Origin: Myoxocephalus aenaeus
Lineage: Eukaryota > Chordata > Actinopteri > Perciformes > Cottidae
DNA length: 64,000 bases
NCBI GenBank assembly: GCA_038501785.1
Contig: JBAMJR010000156.1
Location: 492,501-556,500 of the forward strand
Reading direction: 5' to 3'
The notes beneath the pieces are model-generated. The model was not told the origin of the DNA. It did not search any database and saw nothing but the letters and a program-made list of their open reading frames with translations. The translations under genes were made by a program, and so were the position numbers. Position 1 is the first letter of the stretch. The number at the start of each line of letters is the position of its first letter. Shown piece by piece: positions 49,109-62,039 of the stretch.

Positions 49109-52100
49109 AAACATTGGCCGATTTGGGCATGCTGGGTATTGAAATGTTCAGGCGCTTCTGCGTGTGGTGTATGACGAGGTTTTAGAAGAAGAAACTGGGG
49201 GCTTTTTGCGCACGGTTCCCAAAAGTTTAATGTGTTACGGACCGCTAATCAGGACTCACTCTAAATATTAGCACAGGTCAGGGGAAAGGCAGTGGGGTGG
49301 TGTTTAAATAGACTGTACATCAAAGTGTGGCAATTTGAGAGCGACACGAGGCTGGAAAGTGCTAATAGCCTTCCCGAGCTGGTTTCATCCAACCTCCTGC
49401 CAATGGCAGAATCCAGCTGAATTTTCTCTCCAAGATGTTCTTCTGAGGTGAAAGCCAGCAGTCAGTTGTAGCTCTGCTGGTAGCCGTTTCCGACGCTTTG
49501 GTAGCGTAGCATCAAAGTCACGGGGCACACATATATTCTGCAGGATTAGAGTACCGTAAAAGGACAGCCCCAGCCCATTCACTGTTGGCACGGCCGCCAC
49601 AGCCTCGGCACAAGTGAGTTTTTAATGCATTCCATTTAACTTTAATTACTCCAATCTCTGCGAGGGCACACAGGAAGAAAAGGCCCGGGCGTTTGTGCCG
49701 AGCAGATTACCCCACTGCCCTGCCAAGTCCGCGGCGCGCTGCATCCTAAGATAGAATTCAAATTCAAATGTGGGCTAAAGAAAGTGCAGCTGTCACCCCT
49801 CTGGCCTGCGAAGCCCCAACCGGATCAAAGATGAGCTGTCCTCCTCCCCTGCCCGTGTAAAAATGAGCTGTCCTGGCCGTGCCAGTGTCTCGTCCCCCTG
49901 GGGCACCTAATCCTCCTCTCCTGACTCCACACTGACAGTCTGAATAAAGGCATTAAACCCCGCAAAATAATTACCAATTAAAACGGATGGAGAAGTCATC
50001 AGGTAGTGACTGGGGGGAGAGTAGGCAGAGGCAGGCAGAGAGAGGGATGGAGCTGTGGTGGGTTTCTCTCCTCCCTGCCAAGAACAACCTGTATTTTCTC
50101 CTTTATGGGTTATGGTTTTGCAGTTCTGGATGAGTGAGTGACCTTACACAGTGATATCAGACCAGGAACAGACTTCTGAAAGCTTCTAGGATGTCGCAGA
50201 AAGTTTGGGCGAGGCATCCCAACTGTACGGAAGCCAGAAATCAGTGCCGAAGTTTTCTAAGCCCCCTGGAAATAAGAGTGGTTGTTTTATCTGGTTCTGC
50301 AGCTGCACAGATCTGAGATGTTGTGAAACTATGGAGATCGCTGGACATTTAGACGTGCGTAAAGACGTGCGAATGCATTAAAAAAAATTGTGCAAAAGAA
50401 TGTTTGTGTGTGAAGTGGCCACTGTGCTGTAAACGAGCGTGTGTGTGCATGTGTGTTTGTACCTGTAGATCAGTGTGATGGGGTGTTTGCAGACTAGCGT
50501 GCCATGAGGCCCGGGGCACTAATCCACCAGCGCCACACTGCCGAATCCAGGTAAAGTGATCCTAAAGCCTTCTTACCCCTCTCCCTCCTCTGTTCTCCCT
50601 GCTCCCCTTTGAGCTCCGTCTATTAGCAGTGGTGGAGATCAGACTAGTGAAGATCCACTCAAAAGACCAGTCTGGACCAGGACCCACATTCTGACAACTT
50701 AATCTCTCCTTTGACGGCAGGCAGAAAGGAGGGAATTGCCGTGTGACAAAAGCCTCTGACTTGACCATGTTCTTTTGAAAAGCCGCGCTCTGGTATGGGA
50801 GACGACCCGTATTCCTGTGCTTTGTGCTCTCGCATAAACAAGCTCCCTTAAGACTTGTTTAGATTTGAGTAGTTACTTGTTTATGATTATGATTTCTATG
50901 CAATCAGTGACCGAAACTCTGGTTTCAAACATATATTTGTCTCTTGGCGGTGTGAGTGTTTTGATGGGAAGATTCTGGCTTGACTCACACAGCTAATAAA
51001 AGCCACACTTTATAAATCAAACGTATACACAGACGCATGTTCACAGACTGTTTCACAACGCTGATGCCTCATCAAGGTGCCTCATTCCAGCGCGCCAACC
51101 CAACTGCTCCTCTGCGGTATTCCACTGATCACTTTTGACCTGAGGGATGGTTTGCATTGCTGATAAAACTTGTCTGTTGGTTTCTGTATCTGTGCCAGAA
51201 TCACCCTGGGCTAAGTACACGGGGCGTGTACAGCGCTGTGGACGTTGCAATGTGTACGATGCATACATGTGTACGTGTAACTGTGAGAGGAGAAGAGAGA
51301 CCTTTTTTTTTGACAGTCCTGTGTAACCCATAATTACACCTTGACTTCTGGCCAAACACGTATTTGCTGAACGCAAACATACTGTACACAGTATAGCATG
51401 TACAGTACATTTACCTTTCTAAGAAACCTTCAGATGATCCCATGTGTGTTTTAATCTTCTTCTGTCTCTCTCTTTGTGATTAGGCCCAGGATCCGATTAA
51501 ATATGTTCTTGTTTCATCTCAGTATCCCACAATTATCACGTTATGGTCAAATTATTATCTTGATTCACAAACTGAGCTTTGCTGCTGTTGAGAGGCCCGA
51601 AGGAGCCACTTGACTCCATTTGTTGTAAATAGCCGCCACACACATTTTATGGGTAAAAACTCCTCATGGTCGAGTCATATACATTTATTTCTGTCATCTC
51701 GTCTATATTTTGGTACAGCGGTCAACCACTTACATCAAGCTTGGGACTCATTCCTGTTTAAATAATTCACTTATAGCCAAGTGGTCCGGTTACAGTGTTC
51801 ATGTGGGTCTTTTCATACATAACAACATATGGATACGCATTTTAAACTACGGTAAATCGATCTTTCTTCTCCTTCCTCCCATGGTTCTTTGCTGCTTCCA
51901 AAGAACGTCATTTTCTCGCAATAAAAAACACGGCGTCCTCGGCGCTTTGAAACAACTGTGCTATATTTTGGAAACGTCAATTAGATGAAGAATCTGTATG
52001 AGAAATGAAGAAAAAGAAGACAATCAGATAACTATCAAAGGCTTCCACCGTAACTCCTTTAATTGCTGTTCAAGTAATGTCACAGCAGGACTTGTTATGT

Positions 52101-53245
52101 ACCTTTTGTCTGTGCTAACAGTTGAATAAGTGGCCTGTGTGTCACTGTCAGACAAACGGGTGGAGCAGCTTTTGTGCCGCAGGCCAGCTGACGTGGGAAT
52201 GGACAGCACACTGTCACACACTGGAAGACATCAGTGTGTGGCAATATGTTACATACAACTTTCTTTGTTATCAGAGAAATATTTTAAAATATGATATTTT
52301 CCACAAAGTGTTCAGACATACAGTAATGCATATGATGCTAAAACGTGAATAATTGGCGACTGCAGCCTCGTCCAAAAGCTATCTGAGGCTTCATATTTTC
52401 AGTGGCCGTCTATTTATGATCAACATGTAGACATGGCAGCTGTACAACAGTGTTAGCATGGCAGGAATGGAGTTAGTCATTAGCTTGTGATTGTTTCAAA
52501 CCCCAGTTAAGGGGTTTCTGTCATCCATTAAGTTGTAAAAGAAAGGCCTCCAAAATCAAGCATACCACTTAAATAAAGATTGCGTTCAACGTGCTTGAAA
52601 GTGTCTTTGATTGAAAGATGGGACATTTTGTGACATGCTAAGGTCGAAGGACAATTTGGAAATGTAAGGAGGGCAAGGATTTCTGTTTTCATTAAAAGAA
52701 AGAGTTCCATGTAAAAGAAAGAAAAGACCTTCAGGCCTTGAGAACCATCTTCATTAGGAACCCCACTTTGGTTTTGATGCATTTCTACTCATTAGCCAGG
52801 GCACTATATGTCACAATCATCTTCAAAGGTTTATAAGCGCATTGTTCAAATAATTGCCCCGTGAAGGACAAACACCCAGCATGTAAAAAGGCGTCATTAT
52901 TCAGGTGCAATCACTTTAAGGCCTTTCCCTTCTTCGCTGTTGTTGTAGAAGGCCATATGATGTCAGAGTGCTTCTCTTCAAAAGTAAGAATTCAAGACGG
53001 AGCGGTTTGCCAAACAGCAGCATGAGAGCGTCTGTGTGGACTTAAACACTCTTTAATCAGAGCTGCTGCTGCCGCGATCAACACCACATTCATGGTCTAA
53101 TGATATTGTTTCATAAAGGTTGTGTTGATGGAAACTTTCCCAAAACACTGTGTCCATCAGTATTGGGACAATGTGACACCCTTTAATAACTCCATCCTTC
53201 TGGTTGTCCGTTGTTGAAATTACATTTGTCAACTTTGCTTAATTG
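49109..53245. other. Unassigned non-coding sequence
   Basis: Unique DNA with no recognised repeats or RNA genes. Plus- and minus-strand frames are short and low in coding character. Confidence 0.6.
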
Positions 53246-53692
53246 TTTTTTTTTATTTTTTATACTTGATATTTTATTTAGGCATTTTTACAGTTTAACA
53301 AACAAACAACCTTCAAAAGTAAGAAGGAATATAAGGAATTAACCATGCATCTGTGGGCCATGAAGTGGGCCATAAAGAAAGAAAACAAATAAAAAAAACA
53401 TTTAAGCAGGTAAATAAGTAAAAATAAGAAAACAAAGCAATCAAACAACCATGCAACACTTCAAAAGCATCGTCAGTCAACCGTGTCAACCATGAATTCA
53501 TTCCAACATACAGATATATTACACAAATGTATATTCAAAGAGTTATATTCACAGGGTTTCATTAACTTATACATATGGGGTTGCATCTTGATGAAACATA
53601 GTGCTTGTCTTTTTAAGAGATACTGAGCTTCTAGAGCCAACAACATCCAGAAACCCGTGAGGTTAGGGAGGGCGAGTCATCTGCCCATTTCC

Positions 53693-54259
53693 TTATTTTG
53701 ACATATATTTGGTCCATTTTGTCCATCTAGCTATGTATACCGTAAAGGCCGGGTTACAAGCCGCTACTACCTTTGGTGGGTGTCCCCGCTGTAGCAAGCT
53801 AGCGCTGCTGCTAGCTCCCCGCTGCTGCTGCTACTGCTCGTGTTCCCTCTGCCCGAGTCGGGCGTCGAGCCGGGGCTGGTCCCACTACCTTCGGTGGTTG
53901 TCGGGGAGCTAGCGAGAGCTAGTGGAAGTTAGCGGAGAGCTAGCGGAAGTTAGCGGAGAACCAGCAGCAGCGCTAGCTGGCTACAGCGGAGAGCTAGAAC
54001 GTACCGAACGTAGTAGCGGCTTGTAACCCGACTTTTACGGTATGTCCTTTCTCAGTCTCAGAAGGAAGGTCATTCTTTCCATCTCGTGGATTTCTTTAAT
54101 TATTTTAGTCCAGTTTTCTGTTGAGGGTGGGTCGGTTTGTAACCAGTTACGAGTGATTGCTTTTTTTGCTGCTACTGTATATATTTTTAGGAGGTACCGG
54201 TCTTTGCTTAATAGTTTTAAATGATATGCATAGTTAATGAGCTGCTTTCTGTCAGACAC
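53693..54259 (-). pseudogene. L1/Tx1-clade ORF2 C-terminal remnant
   Basis: The product would be the extreme C terminus of a LINE ORF2 (endonuclease/reverse transcriptase) protein. The diagnostic stretch is VAAKKAITRNWL, then PPSTENWTKIIKEIHEMER and MTFLLRLRKD, a conserved pattern in fish L1/Tx1 elements. Foldback copy 4 interrupts the frame after RKDI. If the foldback and one TA are removed, the reading resumes with a WTKWTKYMSK ending and a stop at 53693, as expected for the family's tail. The catalytic domains are absent, so it is non-functional. Only the family-level match is recalled; the precise clade needs a search. Confidence 0.78.
53738..54042 (-). mobile_element. GCTAGC-rich foldback element, copy 4, inside a LINE remnant
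   Basis: Begins TACCGTAAAGGCCGGG and ends CCCGACTTTTACGGTA, in the same orientation as copy 1. The interior has GCTAGC and GTTAGCGGA-type repeats and the centre AGTCGGGCGTCGAGCC. Because the host LINE frame is recognisable, removal of the element with one TA restores phase, which supports insertion at TA. Confidence 0.88.
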
Positions 54260-54808
54260 CAGTACAATGGCAGCTTGCAGAACTTAATCCACATGCATGT
54301 GTGTATCCGTACACTCACTTCGTCATTGTGCTGACCACCCATAGAGGTCAAATACAGGTGAGTCAGTAGGTTAGGCCTGTAGGATTGACTTTGCAGTGTC
54401 CTTAAGAAGACACAGCGAGGCCAGCTGCTTGCCTTGACATCACCTTCACAGATCGCTGCACACCTCATGTAGGATGCTCAGGAAATGTCCCGGCCTTGAG
54501 TACATACGGTAACTCTTAAGCGTGCTGTCATCTTCTGTTCGTGCTAATACCTAAGAAAGCAACAACTAACATGCCTTTCACCCTGTCACGTTGAAACATA
54601 GTTGGAGTACATAGAACATAATTGGAATCATAAATAAAGCACCTGGGAGGTAAGATACAGGTGTGTTAATAAGACCGAGACTTTCTTTAACACAAGCCTG
54701 TCAGACTGAATCATGCACATGAGCTAGAGGCGTGTCTACGGTTGGAGAAGGTTAAAGATTAAAAGATGTTTAATTTAAAATGACATTTGAAAATACTGAC
54801 AATACTGG

Positions 54809-54884
<76 letters not shown>

Positions 54885-57060
54885 GAAATGATTTATTTAG
54901 CATTGTTTGCATCATGCACATTAATTAATCAGATGCTTCCACTTATAATATGTTGGCTAACATGAAACCTAAGGTGCTGAGGCCGTCAATATGCACACGT
55001 TAAGATGGACGACAGAAATGAGCCCCAGAGCTGTCTTAATATTTAAGAAATAATCTGAATTTAAGTGATATTCTTTTAAACAACTAACTACCAGATAGAG
55101 AGCCCGGGCGACTATGCAGATGTAAAGTTTGTCTGCCAAAACAGGAAAAGCAAGGGTAGAAAAGGACACATTTTTGGCAGCCCTTCATCAAATATATAAA
55201 GTAGTGGCCACAAGGGGAGAAGTAAACAGATTAGAAAAGCTATTGACATTTCCACGTAGCAAGCAAAGGGTGCGGAAAGGCAGCGAGGATGATAAGGTGT
55301 ACGGGCACACGGTCCCCTCTCATGTTTTATGTATCTGTGATCACAACTGATCGTAAGAGAAATTAATCAATAACAAAGCCTCCGGGATGTGTGGATGACA
55401 CATGCCACTGCCCCCCTTGCCACACTCCTCCATTCCCCACCCTCCTTCGTTTCCCTCACCCCATCCATTTTGATTCGGGGGGCCTGTTGTTCGCCCACGT
55501 CTAGGTGAGGGATTTTTACATCCCCTGCGTGCTTGGAGGAACTCCATATGGCCGGGATCAAAGGTGTTGCCGGGTGCATGGTTCTGCTTGGTTGCCAGCC
55601 ACCGCCGTTAATTAGAAAACAAGATCAGAGGCGGTATTAAAATCCAATTAAGCCCGTATGAACAGATTGCCAAGTGATGTTCACTAATGCATTACTGAGC
55701 ACCATGCAAATTTTAGTGGCAGCATTTGGCTTTATGTTACGTGTTTGTGTCATTAAGAGTGTGTGTATTTGGGAGCATCTAAGTGTGTGCGTAAGTATGT
55801 CTATGCATGTCACTTGCTGGCTATCTGAGGCTCTGTGACATTGTCTGATCTTTTCCTTGATACACAGCACTAATCTCATATAAACAATCAGCTAAAGCTC
55901 TGCGGAGCAACAACACCTATCCACAAAATAAGATTGGATGATATTGCTTCTTACAATTAAGGCATAATTGAGAATGCTGAATTATTGATCCATCGTAATT
56001 GAGTTCTCTTCATCTGATTTGTGTGAGAAACGAATATGATGCGCAGAAAATACAGCAGATTTGGATAAATTGCCTGAGTCTTCTGGTTTGATACATTGGG
56101 TCTCCACTGGCCATTCAAAGACATACATTACAAAAGGGACAGGAGCGTTCCATTTAAATCATTTAAAATGTGAGATGGCTGCGAGCAGATATAATCAAAT
56201 GTTAAAGAATTGGATGAGGCATATTAAAATAAGTACATAAAATCCGTTTGCACAATAAGTGGCTTTTAGTCCATGAGTTCATTCTCCCCAGCAGACAGAC
56301 AGGGCATCTGTACCAAAGACTGACAAGTGGATGCAGCTGGTGGCCTATGGCCCGAAGCCTCCACATTATCACAGACGAGGGCTGTTAATGTGGGGCTGAA
56401 TGGAGCCCCTTTTGAGATTCAAAATAGCATTCTGATTAGAAAGCCAGGAAATACACATCTGAAGTGCCGGAAATTGTCACAATGCAGAACCACGGCACAT
56501 TTGGCACAGTCTCAAGCTGGGTGTAGAGGAGGAAGATGTTAATGAAGGGATGTGCCACAATCAAACCCATTTAGATCTCAGTCTCTTCAGGATATATTCT
56601 TCAGGTCGTGGGGTTGGTTCAAAATCTTCTGCTTTATGTGATTACGTGACACATAACTGTAGTTTCATTTTGCACAGATGATTTCATCACGTTTGTTTGT
56701 AGTTAAATGTTTCTGAGGTTACTCTTCTCGAGGCGCTACACAGTGGGCATTTTGGCTTCTTACATCTTTTCTTATGTTTTAACATTTCAAATTGAGATTT
56801 AAAGGGCTGTCGTTTGAAATGAACTACGAAGCAATTACATGAAAGATGCACAAAAATGTGTGTTTAAAGCACCTACCTTTATAACTGTATTACAGGATGG
56901 TATTATGACATTTGACAAGAAGTGAATCATTTCTAGAAATACCTACATTTGTGTAAAATTCAAGAACAAGGAATACAAAAAAATACACAATTTTTGAGTG
57001 CTACGTCTTCATCCGGATTAATTTGCTAGCAGCTGTGTATCGTTAACCATCCTGATTGGT
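54260..57060. other. Unassigned sequence with a long (TA)n tract
   Basis: No gene or repeat family is recognised outside the TA microsatellite. Confidence 0.6.
54813..54881. repeat. (TA)n microsatellite, about 34 units
   Basis: An uninterrupted TA repeat, which can extrude as a cruciform. Confidence 0.98.
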
Positions 57061-57332
57061 CAGGCCAGGTCACCTGCAACATGTATAAACCTTCCACGGG
57101 ATCATTGTAGCACTTGAATGCTCATTCCCCATAATGACTGTGTGGTTCTCTGGAGAGCAAGCAACCATTTCTTTGTGCTGTTTTGATTGATTTCTGTTAA
57201 GTAAGCCACCTTGTGCTGATGCCGTGTCTGCTTTCCTCCGTCAGGCTGCCTGCTGTGAGCAGCTACCCTGCAGAGGCAGGTAACGTTTCCTTTTTGTCCA
57301 CATCTTAAAAGACGTGTCAGAGCTTCTCCTAA
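57061..57332. other. Upstream region of the Pro/Gln-rich candidate
   Basis: It contains a TATA-like TGTATAAACC at about 57080 and an intron-like border (CTTTCCTCCGTCAG ... GGCAGGTAACG) near 57230-57280. These could belong to 5' exons of the candidate, but phases do not join cleanly. Confidence 0.25.
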
Positions 57333-57581
57333 TTATCTCCTACTACCGAGCTGCTGGCCCTGCTTCTGCTGGCTCTAACTGGATGGTGCCTTCTGGTGGA
57401 TTTGCCTCTTCAGGGTCTACCTCAACGTTCTCCTAGCTACCCTCCAGTCCAGGGAGGGCCAGCAGCTTCTTACAGCGCTCTGTATTATATGATACGCTTT
57501 CCGCAGGCCCAGCACCCTCAAGTTCTCTCCAGCCTGCCGGTACCCAAGCTAACTGATGCTATTGTTACTTCACTAAACCAG
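57333..57581 (+). CDS. Candidate exon: signal-peptide-like start of a Pro/Gln-rich secreted protein
   Basis: The frame opens after TAA at 57330 and stays open to 57644. Its first part reads ELLALLLLALTGWCLL, a textbook hydrophobic secretion signal, followed by a Pro/Gln/Ser/Tyr-rich segment (LPQRSPSYPPVQGGPAASY). No ATG precedes the hydrophobic run; ACC stands where one would be expected, so the start is either lost or in another exon. A phase-0 edge, CAG before GTCCAC, lies at 57581. The composition recalls fish egg-envelope proteins or P/Q-rich SCPP tooth/bone proteins, but no diagnostic domain is present. A decayed gene fragment is possible. Confidence 0.3.
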
Positions 57582-57673
57582 GTCCACTTAAACTGTCGGG
57601 CCCTTCTTAATTTCTGCATAATTAGTGAAGAAATCTTTCCTTAATACTTAGCATATTTAACGTCTGCTCTTAG

Positions 57674-57796
57674 GCATTTCCTGTTGCACCTCCAGTGAGG
57701 CAACTTCCACAAGAGCGCTCAGTGTTTCCTTCCAGAGGACTTGTCCCTGAGCCACTTGGTCCTCCTAGCAACCTGACCTTCCAGAGTACCAGGCAG
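57674..57796 (+). CDS. Candidate 123-bp exon, Pro-rich, partner of 57333-57581
   Basis: The acceptor GTCTGCTCTTAG and the donor CAG/GTGAGG (a strong consensus) bound 41 open codons in phase 0 at both ends. The product is Pro/Gln/Arg-rich: AFPVAPPVRQLPQER and then LVPEPLGPPSNLTF, with one N-glycosylation sequon (NLT). Phase and composition match the upstream candidate 92 bp away. A further acceptor-like site at 57917 leads into a short frame ending at 58004. Family unresolved; in SCPP genes all introns are phase 0, which fits but does not prove membership. Confidence 0.3.
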
Positions 57797-58004
57797 GTGA
57801 GGAAGGGAACTATGAATCTGAGACCACCTCCTGGTGTCCAAGCTGTGGGTGGGCACGGCTTGAATCAGGCTTTAATCAGGCTTGGTCGGACATTGGGTTG
57901 AGTATCCTTACCCTTAGGACGACATCATGTTGCTGACTTGCCAGTCTCCTCCAGACCCAGCCACTCATGCAGACCATTGGCACTGTTCAACCTTGGACTG
58001 TTAA

Positions 58005-60369
58005 GAGGTCCAGCCAACCTGTAAAGTGAAGTTATAGGTGCACTGATTCTGGTTTGTGATTACAAGGTTCTTACTCACAGCCAGGCCGGTTAGGACTACA
58101 CCGCCAGGAACGCCGAGCAAGGTATTGTTCAATGCAACCAGAATATTAAAAAAAACACAAGTTAAATGTAATGAAGTGTAACATCACCCCCAGGGTCCTG
58201 CATCAAGACTCGACGCAACATCAACAAATATGACCGCTAACGCTGACAGCTAGCTTGCAACATTGCATATGTGGCACTGAATTTGAATTTACTGGACAAG
58301 ATGTGCACCCCGTCCCTCGCTGGAAGACTGTACTTCGCCAGCTTGGGAAACGGATCCTTCCAGCTGTAGCAACTCAAACCCAGCCAGCGCAAACCCTACC
58401 GGCTCCATCTCCAGAGGGGCCACCCGCTTGGTGACTTTGTGTCCAAAAGGTTATGCCATTCCCCAACATGCCATGTTACCAAAGATAAGTGAAGTAAAAA
58501 CACATCCACATGTCGTAAGGAAGTCAATGATCTATAGTTTAGTTTGAGCCGTGTCTCAAAAAAGGGTAAATCATAACCTAATTGGTTATGGTGACATTGC
58601 CTGATGTCATAAATGGACAGTGGGCATCCTAATTCATATAACAAATAACCTCAAAGAGTCTCCATTGATCTTTAATTAGAAAGGGCTGTTAATCACCTTT
58701 ATGACTCCTCAGTGGCACCTTAATGGTTTCTGCAGTGAAGCCCAGCAGCAGGGTGTGTTTACAGTGTGTGTTTATGTACAAGCGCCCACGCTGATAATAG
58801 ATGCACTCCACATATTTTTGGAATTGTGATTTTGTATTCAGTTTTATTCCTGAGAGAACAAGATTATTACAAAGTCTTCCTCAACAAACTAAAATCCTCT
58901 TTCAAATGGTCTTTTCAGGCAAAGGGACAAGCGATGACCCACGGGAGAGAAACGGCTATTACCTCTGCTAAGGTGCCCACTTCACACACCTGTCACAGCC
59001 CATCATGAAAGGCTGGGAGAGAGGGACAAAACCCTTCAGCTTTCATAGTCTCCCCTCTTTCCTGCTCAACCATTAAGACATAAAGGGGTCAGTCCCCAGA
59101 CGGCTCCATCCTTTATCCCTCCCTCACACACTCATCTCTGACATCAACCCTCTCTGTGTTCTCTTATAGCTAGTGCGCATTATCAAGATCAGAATTGTAG
59201 CCTGGTTTTTAGTGCGAGAAAATGAATACTTCTCGATTTTGTCAATTATCGTTTGTTTTGTGACTTTCCTGAGGGATTTTTTTATATTGTATTCATCCAG
59301 CACAAGTCCTAGTTACCAGTAACTGACTTCATTACAACCTTACACAATCTAACTGAAATCAGAAAACCGGAAGATCTGTCTGAGACACATAACACACAGA
59401 GCAAATGATTTAATCGTTTGAGCGATTTGAAGCACTGCTCTGAAACATATTGCATGAAGCGCAGCGAAACAAGAAAAATGAATATACATATTGCCATATG
59501 TTGCAATTTGGCATCTGGCATCCTCCTGTGTGAGTTGATGTGAAGGTGGAATCTGGTTTGACTTAACCATGTGGCACAAGCAGGCCTAAACAAACATGTA
59601 TTTCAGATGTCTGGCTGTAAAAAAAAAAAAAAGATAAAAAGCGACTATGTGAGGAAATATTTTGCTCATAAAATTCATAGATCTTCAAGCTCGAGTGTTA
59701 TTTCTTCAAGTGCTTTATGGCTCCCTCATAAGATAATGAAACTGAAATAAAATCCCATGGGGAAACCATCTTAAGTTTTATTTACAGTCGTTCATATCAG
59801 TGTGATTTCCTTTGATGAGATTTGATCATTTATTCTCAAATGTACTCATTTATCTGGCTAACCTCACACACTCAATTTGAGGTGCACAAAGAACAGCAAA
59901 TCCTTTATTCTCAGCAGAGATTCCTCACATTTGAATACCTTTGTGGTATGAAAACCATATCATTAAAGTACACGGCAGAAATAGAGGAGGCATCAGATTC
60001 CATTACCATGTACAACTGCTTAACTCTTGACTTTTTTTTTTCTTCACAATTTGCAGGATGTGTACGGACCAGTGTTAAAATATCCCCCCAGTCATTGCAA
60101 AAAGGTCCAATTGCCTTGTGATTAACGCACAATAAAAGAATGTGATGGCTTAAAGAAGCAGCAGGAAAAGCTGCCCAGTGAAAGATGGGTGTACTCTATA
60201 ATTAAGCCAGTCTGCACTTGATGAAAGTAGATCACACTGGCGGGCGACGGCTTCACAGCCAGTTTGTTTTTACGACATAATTACAGTCCAAATCAAATGA
60301 GAAGATTTAATATTGCACCACGACGAGCATGTACCCAATGCCAACAATGCCACTGACCCCCCTGAGGCA

Positions 60370-60371
<2 letters not shown>
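58005..60371. other. Unassigned non-coding sequence
   Basis: No gene, RNA or repeat family is recognised. There is a short A run at 59620-59631. Confidence 0.6.

Positions 60372-60450
<79 letters not shown>
60372..60450. repeat. (GT)n microsatellite, about 39 units
   Basis: An uninterrupted GT repeat. Confidence 0.98.
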
Positions 60451-60452
<2 letters not shown>

Positions 60453-61251
60453 GCGTCAGGAAGCTTCCCCAGCGGGAGCTACCTGTGTCTGGGCCCCATG
60501 GGAGGTCTCACACCAACAGAACTCTGCTGCCAGTGGGACCAGAGCGGAAAGAGAGAAGAGTTTGTCTCTGAAATAAATAAAAAAAAGGGAGGGAGAGAAA
60601 ATGTATCTGGAAGGAATCAATCAAGTCTTGGGAGAGGAAACAGAGAACAAAGAACTGAGAAAGGAAAGTGGATACAAGTGTGATGAAGAGACTGAAAGCA
60701 GACGGCTTAAATACGCAGACCGAGGGCGGAGATAAATAAACGTTATGCCTGACATGTGCATCGCCATGCTGATGTGACGGACGGCGTTCAGGTCGGTTTA
60801 CTGACACAAACAGGATCAGTTGATGGCAAATCGGTGTTAAAGTGGATCACATCAGGTGTCGTCTGTCTTATCGTGAAGAAGAGTTTTAAGGAAAAGAATT
60901 GTCAGTCTAATTGTGGAATTGAGGATTCCAGATTTATAATACTGTTGTATTTGTACCGCCGCTGACCAAAAACGAAAAGAGAAAGAAACTAAAAATAGCA
61001 TGAGCTACACACTGAATTATAAAAGCCATAAGTGAATGTGAGGAAGATTGTAATTTTCCGAGTTAAGGAATTTTCTGAATATGAGGGAGGCAATTATAGC
61101 AACCATGAGTTGTCATATCTGTTCTGAGATTAGTGCCGTTTTGATACTCAACGACATGATTTTGCCCTAAACGGCCAAAAACCTCCCACCGAGTGAGTGG
61201 CTTTAGCGCTTTTAACTCCCTCTGAAAAAGTCTGCGTTTCCTGTCCTTTAG
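60451..61251. other. Unassigned non-coding sequence
   Basis: Purine-rich at 60545-60670; otherwise featureless. Confidence 0.6.
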
Positions 61252-61936
61252 TTACACGCTGGATGTGACCGCGAAGCCTTTGTTCCTGTGGGTCCGATTC
61301 TCCCAGAAGAGAGAATCGTCCCAAGCCGCACTGTTGAGTGACCACGATCCACCACACTGCTCTCTGTCTCCTGACCAACTTTCTAAACGGCTCCCCCCCC
61401 GACTCTCCCCCCCTTTTCCCAAGAACAGCCAGCTGGGCCGGATTTACTGTGTTGCTGGGCGAAGCGCAGTCAGCGCCATTCGACCGGGTACTGGTCAGAG
61501 CCAGTAGATTACTAACTGGATATCTACAGAGAGGCCAGTGGGGCTTGATCCCTGTGATCCAGCAGGAAAGTCAGGTCTCTGCGGCGGCCTTGTGGTTCTG
61601 TGTGGCCCGGGACGCGAGCCGCAGTCCCTGCTGACACCCTGTTCCCCCGAGGACGTGGTTTTACTCCAAACCCTGATTTCCCATCTCCTGCTGCGCGACT
61701 CTCTGTCTGTGACTATCGGGTCTGTGCCCAGTGAAGAGGATACAGCACATCCTCACCGCTGCCGCTCGAGGCCACTTCTCTCCCACGAGCCGGGCACACA
61801 GGCGGGGGCCTTCTCCTCCTCAACGAGCTTAAAGAAGGCTTTTCAACCTCGTGGCCCATGTGAACTGAGCAAGATGGGCTGGTGGCAGAGAAGATGCCGG
61901 AATGGGTCCGTGAGCACACATTCGTGCGGTCTCTGA
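61252..61936 (+). pseudogene. Possible broken coding segment, unrecognised
   Basis: An acceptor-like TTTCCTGTCCTTTAG precedes a GC-richer block that stays in one frame for about 680 bp with a single internal stop (TAG, 61505-61507). The frame reads YTLDVTAKPLFLWVRFS at the start. After the stop it contains CSPEDVVLLQTLISHLLLRD, then a basic/Ser-rich part ending in TGA at 61936. Composition differs sharply from the AT-rich flanks. I do not recognise the protein. It may be a decayed exon or retrocopy, or chance. A LINE-type tail follows directly at about 62040. Confidence 0.22.
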
Positions 61937-62039
61937 TTATAAGGAGAGAAGCCCTTTAAAAACACACACACAGTGTTTTGCCAAAATAGAGAAACTATGA
62001 GGTTGTGATATGATTTGCAATTTTGAGAGACAAATACTT

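Larger units (their letters stand above)
53246..54259 (-). mobile_element. 5'-truncated L1/Tx1-type LINE, interrupted by a foldback element
   Basis: The minus strand carries the C-terminal part of ORF2 (54259 to 53693, with an interruption). It is followed by a 3' region with CTAAATAAAATATC and an A-rich end near 53270-53246 (T-rich on the plus strand). The 5' end is lost near 54260, which is usual for LINE insertions. Foldback copy 4 lies at 53738-54042. Confidence 0.78.
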
